From: Bacteroidetes bacterium GWF2_49_14
GTDB lineage: Bacteria > Bacteroidota > Bacteroidia > Bacteroidales > UBA12481
Direction: 5' to 3'
DNA length: 52,186 nucleotides
Assembly: GCA_001769295.1 (NCBI GenBank)
Contig: MEOR01000147.1
Location: forward strand, 1-52,186
This document shows positions 1 to 8,786 of the stretch, piece after piece (position 1 is the first letter of the stretch; the number at the start of each line of letters is the position of its first letter). Position numbers and translations under genes: made by a program. A model generated the notes under the pieces. That model had not been told where the DNA came from. It ran no database searches and was given only the letters and a program-made list of their open reading frames with translations.

Positions 1-2
1 CT

Positions 3-618
3 GATCTGCTAAATCCTGCTAAATTTACCTATCAGGCCCATACTCCTTCTCAGGGTGCTTATGTGCCGGCTACAGGTGTATGGACGGTGGGTACGATTGT
101 AGCAGGCGGATCGGCAATCATTACCATTAATGCAACTGTTTTGGTTGCAGGTGTGTCAACAAACACAGCGGAGATCAGCGCCGCAGATCAAACCGATCCT
201 GCTTCCGGCAATAATTCGTCAACGGCGAGTTTAACGGCGACTTTGACCGAAGTGGACCTTGAGGTGACCAAAATTGTCAGTGACCCGGCACCTGAGGTAA
301 ATGACATCGTAACATTTACAATAACCATTGCAAACCTGTCTGGCCTATCGGGCACAGGAATCGAGCTTACGGATCTGCTGGATCCGTTAGAATTTGCCTA
401 TCAGTCACATTTAGAATCGGTTGGAGTTTACGTTCCAGCTACAGGTATCTGGACCATCCCGGGAATTTTAGGCGGAGGCTCAGTGTCCCTCATCCTCAAT
501 GCCAAGGTTTTGGTAACAGGAGTATCCACCAATACGGCAACCATAACGGATGCTGATCAGGCAGACCCGGTTCCGGGAAATAACTCGGATATCGCTTCGG
601 TGAACGCAACCAGTTCCG
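3..618 (+). repeat. Two tandem DUF11-like repeat units
   Basis: Two protein-level repeats of about 120 residues sit head to tail: a partial unit (nt 3-about 251) and a complete one (about 252-612). Each carries DLL(N/D)P, VPATG(V/I)WT, VLV(A/T)GVSTNTA and (D/G)NNS motifs in the same order. More units probably lie upstream of the window. The DNA copies are diverged, so this is an old duplication and not a recent tandem repeat. Confidence 0.75.
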
Positions 619-2351
619 GTGGCGGCGGCGGCGGTATCGAAAGTAACGGGGATCTCTCATCCTACATTGCACTGCGGAAATTTATGCGGATCAAGGAGAA
701 TACAACATATCTCCTGGATCAACCCGAAAACCTGCCGGTATTCGGAGAAAATCTGGTTAAGGGCGGGGTGATTGTTCCCTCTTCAACTCTAAAAGGCGGA
801 GCCTCCAATATCCTGAATTACCTGCCCGAATCCGGACCGGTCAATTCAAAGGCACACATTTCAACCCCGACAGATCTTCTGACGATGTCGAATGCCATAG
901 AAGTGTTCTCGGCTGACTATTTCACAGCAGAACAGAAGCGTATGGGAGTTATCATGGCTATGACCACGCCTGCCGGAGAGGTTTACAACCACACCAAGAT
1001 GATTTGCGACCGCCTGAGTGGCGGTACGCTTGAGAATGTGAGATTCGTAGAGATCCGCGGACATCGGTTCATTTTAAGCCTGATTTCTCAGGAAAACGGT
1101 GAAATGGACTATACGGTCAGTTTTGTGGCTTATGAAAATGGCAACCGCTTCTCCGTTGATAACCAATGGTCGAAAGAATGGTATAAGCCAACCGGTACCG
1201 CAAATGTTTACAATTATCAGGTCTGGACCATCTCACGTGAGGCCACCATCCAGTTAGTGGAAGAGATTCTGAACCGTATGGATCTGGATCATGATATAAC
1301 CATTCTGAACAACGGATCACAGAGAATACCATCCGTATTTATTAAGAACGGTGCGTATTCCAATGGCAACCTAAACCTGACTGTGGCAAATCCTGCCGGG
1401 GCCAGTGAAATAACCATCAAGGGAACCTACACCCAAACCGAGCAATCGGCCAAAGAGAAGCTGTCTGAGATTTGGTTGCCGCTGAACAGGCAACTGCGTG
1501 AACAGGAGGTTTCAGTGCCGGTTGGACACCTGTTTGACATGGGCTTCACGGTGGCCAATAATACCGATACAGGCCTTGATGAACTCTATTTTGCTGATGG
1601 CGCCTGGGGAAGAATGGCTGAAGAGGACGGTGGTATAATCGAAAGATTTGCTGTTGAGCCCTATTCAGTGGCTGCCGGAGAAGATGAATATCTGCTCGAA
1701 AGGGACGCTGAAATTGCAGGTTCAGTGAAGACCTATGTAAGCCTGTTCCGCAACCTCACAACCCGCAAGGAGCCCGTTGATCTGTCAGCCTATAACCAAA
1801 TGGAATTTGAAGCCTCCGGTACCGGTACAGTTGAGATCGTGCTTGTGAAGGATGGTATTCCGGTTTGGAGCAATCAATTCCGCAAAACCATCAGCCTTAC
1901 CGCAACACCGTCCACCTATCGGATCGGTTACAAGGAATTGACCAGCCTGATGGGTGGTGCTTTCAGCGCTGAGGATCTGGTAACAGTGGTCTTTAATGCT
2001 ATCGGCAATCAGGTTAGCAGTACTCCGTTTGAGATGAATATCCGGAACCTCAAGTTCAACAAGCCTGGAGCCGATATTGATCCCGCAAATCCGAACTTCT
2101 CAATCAGTGCTTACCCGAATCCCTTCTCACGATCAACTACCTTCAATTTCGATATTTATGATACCGGTCAGGTACGTATCTCCCTGTTAGACATCACAGG
2201 CAGGGAAGTTGATGTTCTGGCTGACCGCAGTTTCACGAAAGGACAGCATCAGATATTCTATGAGAACCGTACACTGAAAGCAGGAACCTATTTCTGCAGG
2301 ATCTTATTCAATGAGGGAAAGGAAGTGGTAAAGTTTTCAGTTATTAACTAA
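3..2351 (+). CDS. T9SS-secreted surface protein with DUF11 repeats, 5'-truncated
   Basis: The reading frame is open from the window edge, so the N-terminus and signal peptide are missing; 782 residues are visible. It opens inside one DUF11-type beta-sandwich repeat and contains a second (about nt 252-612), with shared motifs such as VPATGxW and GVSTNTA. A run of glycines (nt 619-636) then links to a central part I do not recognise. Nt 1760-2065 look like a jelly-roll carbohydrate-binding-type module (starting DLSAYNQMEFEASG). The last 85 residues are a T9SS type A sorting domain (YPNPF near its start, GTYFCRI near the end). The protein is expected to cross the outer membrane by T9SS and be anchored or released at the cell surface. 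An adhesin or glycan-binding role is inference. No neighbouring gene hints at a substrate. Confidence 0.8.
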   Translation, partial: DLLNPAKFTYQAHTPSQGAYVPATGVWTVGTIVAGGSAIITINATVLVAGVSTNTAEISAADQTDPASGNNSSTASLTATLTEVDLEVTKIVSDPAPEVNDIVTFTITIANLSGLSGTGIELTDLLDPLEFAYQSHLESVGVYVPATGIWTIPGILGGGSVSLILNAKVLVTGVSTNTATITDADQADPVPGNNSDIASVNATSSGGGGGGIESNGDLSSYIALRKFMRIKENTTYLLDQPENLPVFGENLVKGGVIVPSSTLKGGASNILNYLPESGPVNSKAHISTPTDLLTMSNAIEVFSADYFTAEQKRMGVIMAMTTPAGEVYNHTKMICDRLSGGTLENVRFVEIRGHRFILSLISQENGEMDYTVSFVAYENGNRFSVDNQWSKEWYKPTGTANVYNYQVWTISREATIQLVEEILNRMDLDHDITILNNGSQRIPSVFIKNGAYSNGNLNLTVANPAGASEITIKGTYTQTEQSAKEKLSEIWLPLNRQLREQEVSVPVGHLFDMGFTVANNTDTGLDELYFADGAWGRMAEEDGGIIERFAVEPYSVAAGEDEYLLERDAEIAGSVKTYVSLFRNLTTRKEPVDLSAYNQMEFEASGTGTVEIVLVKDGIPVWSNQFRKTISLTATPSTYRIGYKELTSLMGGAFSAEDLVTVVFNAIGNQVSSTPFEMNIRNLKFNKPGADIDPANPNFSISAYPNPFSRSTTFNFDIYDTGQVRISLLDITGREVDVLADRSFTKGQHQIFYENRTLKAGTYFCRILFNEGKEVVKFSVIN

Positions 2352-2536
2352 TTCATTAAAAAAAAGAGCGTTCCTGTCAGGAAAAAATAGTTTTACGCGG
2401 GTTATTTATTAACAACTCCGAAAGTTTTTTTTCCAAGACGATGTTGATAATTCCAAATAATGGAAAGATTTCCAAAATAGATCTTTCTAATTGGCTGATT
2501 ATCAATGAAATATGATGAATGCAATGTGTTATTATG

Positions 2537-2563
2537 AAAACATGATTTTTGTCATGTTTTTTA
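2537..2563 (+). terminator. AT-rich hairpin, possible terminator
   Basis: AAAACATGA (2537-2545) pairs with TCATGTTTT (2552-2560) across a 6-nt loop, and more T residues follow. The stem is 9 bp but AT-rich, so it is weaker than the other terminators here. It lies about 190 bp past the stop of the DUF11 protein. Confidence 0.4.
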
Positions 2564-2582
2564 TTCCCTTTATACTAAAATT

Positions 2583-2613
2583 TTTTGATTATTCTTTTTT
2601 TTTCTATATTTTT
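2583..2613 (+). promoter_or_regulatory. Possible promoter of the LRR protein gene
   Basis: TTTG (2584-2587) lies 17 bp before TATATTTT (2605-2612), close to the Bacteroidota TTG / TAnnTTTG pattern, with the final G missing. The T-rich background makes chance matches likely. The implied leader would be about 100 nt. Confidence 0.3.
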
Positions 2614-2720
2614 ACATCAACATTCGATTTTAGATGATGAATAACATTATCGGAATACGATTGTTGTATTGATGAAATTGATTTTGCCCAACTGGATAAT
2701 AAATAACAATAGATAAGTAT

Positions 2721-4568
2721 ATGAAACACGTAGACACAGTTTTCAAGAGAGCGTTCTTTCTGGCTGTAGTGATTCTGTTCCTTAGCAGTGCAGTTAACCC
2801 TGTAGCTGTTAAAGGACAGATGATTACAGACCCTGAAGGAATAGCTCTGATGGCAATTTACAATGCCACTGGTGGTCCCTCCTGGACAATTAAGACGAAC
2901 TGGGGCAGCGGTACTGAACCTCTGGCCAATTGGTACGGGGTTACTGTCGTGAGCGGCAAAGTAACCAAGCTTAATTTGGGACAAAACAACCTGGACGGTA
3001 CTTTACCGGATGTTTTTGCCTCTCTGGCGGATCTGACCTTCCTGCACCTCAAGAAAAATAAGCTGACCGGTGCGGTACCGGCCTCTATCGGGAGTCTTGT
3101 AAATCTGACTTTCCTTGGCCTTAACGAAAACACCCCTGGATTCACAGGCGCACTCCCGTCCGGAATAAACAACCTGACTGCTCTGAAGGAAATGTATGTC
3201 CAAAGCAATCAGTTTACCGGTGCGTTTCCGGATATCAGCGGCCTGACCAATCTGAATTACCTGTTTATGATGGGTAACCAGTTTAGTAGTTTTGCCGGGT
3301 CCCTGACTGCATTGACCGTTCTGAAGGACCTGAGGGTTCAAGATAATAAATTTGAATTTGATGATCTGATTCCGGTGAAAGGAATCGCCTCCACAACGTT
3401 CATTTATGCCCCTCAGGCTAAAATCGGAACCCCTTCAGCACAGTCCGTTGGAGTGGGAGGAGCATTTTCCACCAGCGTAACGGTGGCAGCCGGAACGGGT
3501 ACTAATTCGTACCAGTGGTACAAAGCCACCTCTTCCATTTCGGGAGCCACCCTTACCAGCTTCTCAATTCCAGCTGCGGCTCTGACGGATGCCGGTGCAT
3601 ATTCATGTAAGATTAAGAATACTCAACTTTTGCTTCTGACTTTACAGAGCGAGGCTGTTACCCTTACGGTTACCGGGGGACCGGACATACCGGATTGGTA
3701 TATTACCACTGCCGGGGGTAAGAATGTGATTATAGTGGACCAACCTGCAGTGACAACTCCTGTTGTGGTTAGTGCAAGCGTGTGGGTTGAAACTTTTAAC
3801 AATACCCTGGGCGATTTTGAATATCAGGTTGTCACCCCTGCACTTTCGATTGACTTCACAGATGGTACACCACTTGGAACCGATGGTAATATGGGTGTCC
3901 ACACCGGTTCATTCCCTGAAACCCGTCCCTATAAGTATAAAATTAAAGTTACAGATGATTTAGCTGTATCGTCTTCATTAAGTGATTTTCAGCAGTCGGT
4001 TCATCTGTCAATTAATGAAGGCCTGGGAACAACCAGGAACCTGATTTGGACCGATTATCTGGGAAAAACGGTTAAATACTATGAAGTCTGGGCTTCCTCG
4101 ATTCTCGGGGATTTGGGCACCGACAGTGGCACCGGAGACCGATTGGGTAATGAACCGGACGGTTCCACCTCGTTTACTGACCTCGGAGGTATTCTTTATA
4201 ATTATTATTTGATAAAGACTATTTTCGAAGATGGATCCGGCGGCGGTGAACCGCTGAAGAGTGGATCTCTTAAAGTTTCGGAATCCAATATTTATTCCAT
4301 GGAAAATGGATTCACAAATTCGATTGTTCCGACTCTCAAGGTTTATCCGAACCCGGTAACGACAGAAGCTACCCTGAATTTTGATAATGCGGGTAACAAG
4401 GCTTATACTTTGTCAGTAATGGATATTACTGGGAAAACCTGGAAACAGGAGGCCAATATAACAGGTACGGAATTCATTCTTTCGCGTGGAAACCTTCCTC
4501 CCGGGATCTATATTGTTCGACTGGTTGCAGACAATGATGTCATGGTTGCAAGGATCATTGTGAACTAA
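2721..4568 (+). CDS. Secreted leucine-rich-repeat / Ig-like protein with T9SS sorting domain
   Basis: A 615-residue secreted protein. A hydrophobic signal peptide covers roughly the first 33 residues. An LRR N-cap (ALMAIYNATGGPSW, NWYGV) leads into about five plant-type leucine-rich repeats (pattern LxxLxLxxNxLxGxxP) to about residue 215. An Ig-like domain follows (about 235-320, with YQWYK and DAGAYSCKI). A long region with fibronectin-like spacing comes next, then a T9SS type A C-terminal domain beginning VYPNPV. LRRs and Ig folds point to protein or glycan binding at the cell surface; the ligand is unknown. The start is the ATG at 2721, which gives a good signal peptide. A strong terminator follows. 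Confidence 0.85.
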   Translation: MKHVDTVFKRAFFLAVVILFLSSAVNPVAVKGQMITDPEGIALMAIYNATGGPSWTIKTNWGSGTEPLANWYGVTVVSGKVTKLNLGQNNLDGTLPDVFASLADLTFLHLKKNKLTGAVPASIGSLVNLTFLGLNENTPGFTGALPSGINNLTALKEMYVQSNQFTGAFPDISGLTNLNYLFMMGNQFSSFAGSLTALTVLKDLRVQDNKFEFDDLIPVKGIASTTFIYAPQAKIGTPSAQSVGVGGAFSTSVTVAAGTGTNSYQWYKATSSISGATLTSFSIPAAALTDAGAYSCKIKNTQLLLLTLQSEAVTLTVTGGPDIPDWYITTAGGKNVIIVDQPAVTTPVVVSASVWVETFNNTLGDFEYQVVTPALSIDFTDGTPLGTDGNMGVHTGSFPETRPYKYKIKVTDDLAVSSSLSDFQQSVHLSINEGLGTTRNLIWTDYLGKTVKYYEVWASSILGDLGTDSGTGDRLGNEPDGSTSFTDLGGILYNYYLIKTIFEDGSGGGEPLKSGSLKVSESNIYSMENGFTNSIVPTLKVYPNPVTTEATLNFDNAGNKAYTLSVMDITGKTWKQEANITGTEFILSRGNLPPGIYIVRLVADNDVMVARIIVN

Positions 4569-4590
4569 TCGCATCTTCAAACCATACAAA

Positions 4591-4617
4591 GCCGCTCTCA
4601 CCGAGAGCGGCTTTTTT
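4591..4617 (+). terminator. Rho-independent terminator after the LRR gene
   Basis: GCCGCTCTC (4591-4599) and GAGAGCGGC (4603-4611) form a perfect 9-bp GC-rich stem with a 3-nt loop, followed by TTTTTT. Confidence 0.9.
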
Positions 4618-4627
4618 GTTATTTCCG

Positions 4628-4657
4628 TTTTGCATCACATGCTATTGACTACATTTG
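4628..4657 (+). promoter_or_regulatory. Promoter of the O-antigen ligase-like gene
   Basis: TTTTG (4628-4632), a 17-bp spacer and TACATTTG (4650-4657), a full match to the Bacteroidota -7 box TAnnTTTG. The implied leader to the ATG at 4688 is about 25 nt. Confidence 0.65.
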
Positions 4658-4687
4658 GCTAGCGAAACGTGAGAGATCAGCCAGGTT

Positions 4688-7075
4688 ATGAAAAATTCAC
4701 ATCCTGATAAACGCACACCCCAGAACGCGCAGGTTACAGGCCGCCTAAAAACGACCTATTTTATCATACTATTTGGGTATGCCTTGATTCCGGTGATCAC
4801 TCCGAACTTTCATACCCTGGATTCAAATGGTCCCAAGTTTCTGGTTCTGGGCATCATTAATCTTTTATCTTTTATAGTTTTTTTGGCTGATCCTGATTAT
4901 CTGAAACGGCCTGAATTACGGTACGGATTTTTCAGAACCCTGCCAGGAATAGCCTATTCACTGTTTCTCTTGTTCTCCCTGTTATCCTTTTGTAACGCGA
5001 TCAACCTGGCTGAATCGGTTACCTATTTTGCCAGGGTGTTGACTGTTTTCGGATCCGCCTATGTGTTGTTCGTTATCTTCAGCAGCGACCGTAACTACAT
5101 TGTATCAATGGCGGTGGTATTTTCTGTAATCCTGGTTTTCGACAGCCTGACCGTATTTTATCAGATTACACAATATATATCCGGAGATATTACATCCATT
5201 TCCGATATCACGTCGGTGTATTCCAATAAAAATGTACTGGCCTCTGCTTTGTTCGTGAAAGTACCGGCTGCGATGTGGCTTATGTTTTTTACAAGTGGAT
5301 GGCTGAAGCGGTTAGGGTACGTGGCTATTTTTCTGGCCATGTTTGCCACATTCATTATGAGCACCCGGTCGTTTTATCTTGGATTGCCGGGACTTCTCCT
5401 TGCGGTGACCCTGTTTGCAGGTATCCGTTTTTTGAGAGCCAGGGAAAGATCAAACTTACGGGTCCTCCTGCACATAGCCGGACTATTTCTGGTGGCACTG
5501 GCACTCTATTCCCTGGTCCAGCAGTATACTTTCCCCAGGGGTAAGGATCCGGGTTTGAATAAGGGGGTGGTTTCGAGGTTGTCAAGTGCTGTGGAATATC
5601 ATTCCGCAGACGAAAGATTCGACTCCTGGAGGCGGTCGTTTAAGTTGATCGGCGAACACCCGTTGTTGGGTGTCGGTACCGGTAACTGGAAGATTCAAGT
5701 CCTGAAATATGAGAATCAGGAACTGCAGGATTTTACCTATATGTATAAAAATCACAATGATTTTATCGAGGTAACGGCTGAAACGGGCTTGGCGGGAGGA
5801 TTGGCATATCTGGCTATTTTTCTGACCATTCTTTTTGGGTTCATCAGAGTAGCCTTAAGTTCCGCAACCCAGGGGGATCGCCTTAAATTGCTGTTCCTGC
5901 CGGCTTTTGGAATTCTGGCCTACAGTGTTGATGCTTTTTTTAATTTCCCCGCCAACAGGCCTGAGATACAGGCACTCTTTGCCTTTTATGTGGCAGCCGG
6001 AGCTGCTTTCTCAACGGCAGCAGTGAATACTACCGCCAAAGAGAGAGGTAGAATCTCTTTGCGGGTTGGCCTAAAGAAACTTCACATCAGCAAAATAATA
6101 ACCGTACTGGTGGTAATGGTTCTCACGGGTTCCTGCTGGGTGTTGTTTTTAGGTTCGAAATCTCTTCATTATCAGAGGCTTGTCAAGGAGGATCTCGTCA
6201 AGAACCAATATACCCATAAAGCCTCTTTCCTGATTGCCGGATATCCATCCATCCCCAACCTGAACTGTGTCGGCGGGCCCATTGCTATTGATAAAGCCCG
6301 GTATCTCATGAATGAGGACCGGAACCGCGAGGCTATATATATATTACGTGCAGATTCGTCATCGCCGTTCGACGCCCGGAAGGAATACTATCTGGCGATG
6401 AATTATATCAGGTTAGGAATCAAGGATAGTGCCCTGATGATGTTGGAGAAGGTCCACCAGATCAAGCCATTGTTTCCCCGCGGAGTTATTTTGTTGAGTT
6501 CCCTGTTGTTTGAAGAAGGCCAGCAAGATGAAGCAATGGAAATTGCGGACAGGTTTATTCTTAAGGTCAAGACCGAAAGGGATGCCTGGCTGCTGGCAGC
6601 CGATCAGCATACGAACGCCGATCAGCTTGAGACAGCCCTGGTCTTTTTAGACTCGGCATTGATTTATTTTCCTGAAGATACTGTGTTGATAAAGAAGAGG
6701 ATCGATTTGAAACGGCTTGTCAAGATCGCTCCGCACAAGGCTTTATATGACCAGGCAAGGGCATCCTTCAACACAAAGCAATACACGGAAGCGCTTAACT
6801 TATTGAATGATCTCCTGAGCAGTGCGCCGGATCTGACGGACTTGTATCCTGCCCGTGCCTGGTGCCGCTTTTTTACCGGTGACTATGCAGCAAGTATCGA
6901 GGATATAAATATTGCCATCGAAAAGGGAACGTCAAATGATGATTTACTTAATCTGAGAGGGGAGGGTTATCTCAGGCTGGGACAAGTTGAATCCGCTTGC
7001 CGGGATTTTAAGGCGGCGATGGAAAAAGGACATAGCGGGGGGGAAGATAACTACCGGAAATACTGCAGGAAATAA
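4688..7075 (+). CDS. O-antigen ligase/polymerase-like membrane protein with C-terminal TPRs
   Basis: A 795-residue protein. About the first 460 residues hold around eleven hydrophobic segments. A Wzy/WaaL-type core follows the pattern GVGTGNW then HNDFIE (about residues 328-355), where conserved His and nearby Arg residues of PF04932 enzymes act. Residues from about 530 to the end are soluble tetratricopeptide-like helices, including a terminal unit reading LNLRGEGYLRLGQ. PF04932 proteins polymerise or ligate glycans on lipid carriers at the periplasmic face of the inner membrane. The TPR tail is probably periplasmic and may bind partners or set chain length; that is inference. The gene stands alone with its own promoter, so the glycan cannot be named. 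Its stop codon overlaps the T-tract of the tmRNA terminator on the other strand. Confidence 0.75.
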   Translation: MKNSHPDKRTPQNAQVTGRLKTTYFIILFGYALIPVITPNFHTLDSNGPKFLVLGIINLLSFIVFLADPDYLKRPELRYGFFRTLPGIAYSLFLLFSLLSFCNAINLAESVTYFARVLTVFGSAYVLFVIFSSDRNYIVSMAVVFSVILVFDSLTVFYQITQYISGDITSISDITSVYSNKNVLASALFVKVPAAMWLMFFTSGWLKRLGYVAIFLAMFATFIMSTRSFYLGLPGLLLAVTLFAGIRFLRARERSNLRVLLHIAGLFLVALALYSLVQQYTFPRGKDPGLNKGVVSRLSSAVEYHSADERFDSWRRSFKLIGEHPLLGVGTGNWKIQVLKYENQELQDFTYMYKNHNDFIEVTAETGLAGGLAYLAIFLTILFGFIRVALSSATQGDRLKLLFLPAFGILAYSVDAFFNFPANRPEIQALFAFYVAAGAAFSTAAVNTTAKERGRISLRVGLKKLHISKIITVLVVMVLTGSCWVLFLGSKSLHYQRLVKEDLVKNQYTHKASFLIAGYPSIPNLNCVGGPIAIDKARYLMNEDRNREAIYILRADSSSPFDARKEYYLAMNYIRLGIKDSALMMLEKVHQIKPLFPRGVILLSSLLFEEGQQDEAMEIADRFILKVKTERDAWLLAADQHTNADQLETALVFLDSALIYFPEDTVLIKKRIDLKRLVKIAPHKALYDQARASFNTKQYTEALNLLNDLLSSAPDLTDLYPARAWCRFFTGDYAASIEDINIAIEKGTSNDDLLNLRGEGYLRLGQVESACRDFKAAMEKGHSGGEDNYRKYCRK

Positions 7076-7100
7076 AAAAAGTCCGGACTTACATCCGAAC
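7074..7100 (-). terminator. Terminator of tmRNA
   Basis: On the minus strand GTTCGGAT and GTCCGGAC pair over 8 bp (with wobbles) around a short loop, followed by TTTTTTT. The T-tract overlaps the stop codon of the converging ligase-like gene. Confidence 0.8.
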
Positions 7101-7109
7101 CTTTTTTCG

Positions 7110-7504
7110 TGGAGCTGCGGGGAATCGAACCCCGGTCCAAACAAGGAACCCATAGGGTTTCTACATGCTTATCCGTTTTTGGGTTTTCGAGTTGCGGCTG
7201 GTAAACGGCAGCCGACTACAACCTTATCTCCTTATTTTCACCAGGGCACCGGAGCCTTGCCTTGGCTATTCCCGTATTGATGAGCACCACGGGATCCGGA
7301 TGGAACAGGACCTTACCTCCGGCGTGATGTCTCGTCCCAGCACCTCGTGCCGGGATAGTGCCTAAGTACTGTTACTTCCTTAAGCGGCGAGAGCGTAGTT
7401 TGATTCGCCTTTTGATTGTTTGCAACCAAGATTTACGAGCTGTATTGCAAGGCTCGACATGCTTACCTACCAGTTCACCTCGCTGTCAAAACCACGTCAG
7501 CCCC
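7110..7504 (-). ncRNA. ssrA: Transfer-messenger RNA (tmRNA)
   Basis: tmRNA frees ribosomes stalled on broken mRNAs and adds a degradation tag. The 5' end GGGGCTGACGTGG (from 7504) and the 3' end CAGCTCC plus discriminator A (to 7110) pair as a 7-bp acceptor stem. A T-arm GGGGTTCGATTCCCC sits just inside the 3' end. The 3' CCA is not encoded. The tag frame (7409 down to 7380) reads GESNYALAA then stop, the typical Bacteroidota form ending YALAA. The mature length is about 395 nt. A TATATTTG box lies just upstream and a terminator just downstream. It reads against both flanking genes. Confidence 0.95.
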
Positions 7505-7514
7505 GATAGGACTG

Positions 7515-7522
7515 CAAATATA
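7515..7522 (-). promoter_or_regulatory. -7 box of the tmRNA promoter
   Basis: The minus strand reads TATATTTG, a full TAnnTTTG match, ending 10 nt before the GGGG that opens tmRNA. An AT-rich stretch with CTG about 20 bp further up could serve as the -33 element. Confidence 0.65.
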
Positions 7523-7568
7523 CGGCAATTTTTTAGTATTTTCAGGCCCTTCAAACCAACGGCCCTTA

Positions 7569-8786
7569 ATGAAGCGCATAAAAATCGGATTACTCCGTGA
7601 AACCAAAACTCCGCCGGATCGAAGGGTCGCACTGCCGCCCGTGCAGGCTGCAGCCCTTATGAGAATGTATCCCGGCTTGCAGATTATGGTACAGTCCAGC
7701 CCCATACGTTGCTTTTCGGATGAAGAATATTTACAGGAGGGAGTAACGGTTCAGGAGGAACTTAAAGATTGTGATCTGCTAATCGGGATTAAGGAGGTTA
7801 AAATTCCAGCCCTTATTGAGGACAAACAGTACCTTTTCTTTGCTCATGTTGCCAAGAAACAGGTTTATAACAAGCCTCTTCTTAAGGCTTTGCTGGAGAA
7901 AAGAATCATACTGTCGGACTATGAATATTTCACAGACACCCATGGCATCCGGCTTATCGCTTTCGGACGCTGGGCCGGAATTATCGGTGCGTATAACGGC
8001 ATCCGGGCCTGGGGCCTGAAAACCGGCCGGTTTATGCTTAAGGCTGCAAACAGCTGTTATGACCGGCAGGAGATGGATGACCAGCTTAAAGGACTGGACC
8101 TGGGGCCTGTCAGGATTCTTGTTACCGGAGGGGGCAGGGTGGCACACGGAGCGATGGAAACGCTGGACAAACTTACGGTTCCTGTTGTGAGCCACAGGGA
8201 GTATTGTGAAGAACCCCGCAGAACCCCTGTTATCTGTCGCATCGATCCTGAGCATTACACCGAAAGAATAGACGGAGTTCCATTTGATTTTGCACATTTC
8301 TGTAATGACCCGCAGGCATACCGGTCGAGGTTCCGGCGGTTCTATCCCTCAACGGACCTTTTCCTCGCTGCTCATTTCTGGGATCCTTTATCACCGCGCT
8401 TGTGGGAACCAGAGGAGATGCTTTCGGAAGAGTTCCGCATCCGGGTTATTTCAGATATCAGCTGTGATATCAACGGAGCAGTCCCGTCAACTATCCGCTC
8501 CAGTAAAATAGCGGAACCATTTTATGATTTTGACCCGGTTTCATGGTCGGAGAAGCCTCCTTTCTCTGATGCACGCAACGTTACCGTCATGGCCATAGAT
8601 AATCTCCCGGGCGAGCTTCCGCGGGATGCATCTGAAGAATTTGCAGGAATACTTATCGAGAGGATCATGCCGTGTCTGCAGGGTGATGATCCGGACCAGG
8701 TAGTTGAACGGGCCACAATAACCCGGGATGGTGCTCTTACCGAGCGTTTCCGGTACCTCCAGGATTTTGTTGATCAACCGGACTGA
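7569..8786 (+). CDS. Saccharopine dehydrogenase / alanine dehydrogenase-PNT family enzyme
   Basis: A 405-residue NAD(P)-dependent dehydrogenase of the AlaDH/PNT fold. The N-terminus has the family opening IGLLRETKTPPDRRVALPP and the motif FFAHVAKKQ. The central Rossmann segment is VRILVTGGGRVAHGAME. Length and motifs fit L-lysine-forming saccharopine dehydrogenases (LYS1-like) better than true alanine dehydrogenase, but the substrate cannot be fixed from sequence alone. The ATG at 7569 is chosen because the frame upstream runs through tmRNA and its promoter. The 3' end overlaps cysQ on the other strand by 50 bp. No clear promoter is visible and no lysine-pathway gene is nearby. Confidence 0.7.
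   Translation: MKRIKIGLLRETKTPPDRRVALPPVQAAALMRMYPGLQIMVQSSPIRCFSDEEYLQEGVTVQEELKDCDLLIGIKEVKIPALIEDKQYLFFAHVAKKQVYNKPLLKALLEKRIILSDYEYFTDTHGIRLIAFGRWAGIIGAYNGIRAWGLKTGRFMLKAANSCYDRQEMDDQLKGLDLGPVRILVTGGGRVAHGAMETLDKLTVPVVSHREYCEEPRRTPVICRIDPEHYTERIDGVPFDFAHFCNDPQAYRSRFRRFYPSTDLFLAAHFWDPLSPRLWEPEEMLSEEFRIRVISDISCDINGAVPSTIRSSKIAEPFYDFDPVSWSEKPPFSDARNVTVMAIDNLPGELPRDASEEFAGILIERIMPCLQGDDPDQVVERATITRDGALTERFRYLQDFVDQPD

Larger units (their letters stand above)
2352..2720. other. AT-rich intergenic region (369 bp)
   Basis: This gap between two T9SS cargo genes is strongly AT-rich, with no convincing reading frame. It contains a hairpin followed by a T-run and one promoter-like pair, both listed separately. 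I see no tRNA, repeat or mobile-element end in it. Confidence 0.6.

Noticed and set aside
2604-2984. 126-codon minus-strand frame over the LRR gene start
   Set aside because: Covers a promoter region and the signal peptide of the LRR gene; composition is non-protein-like.
7416-7568. Upstream extension of the dehydrogenase-like gene by 51 codons
   Set aside because: This stretch is antisense to tmRNA and its promoter, and the family N-terminus starts at the ATG at 7569.
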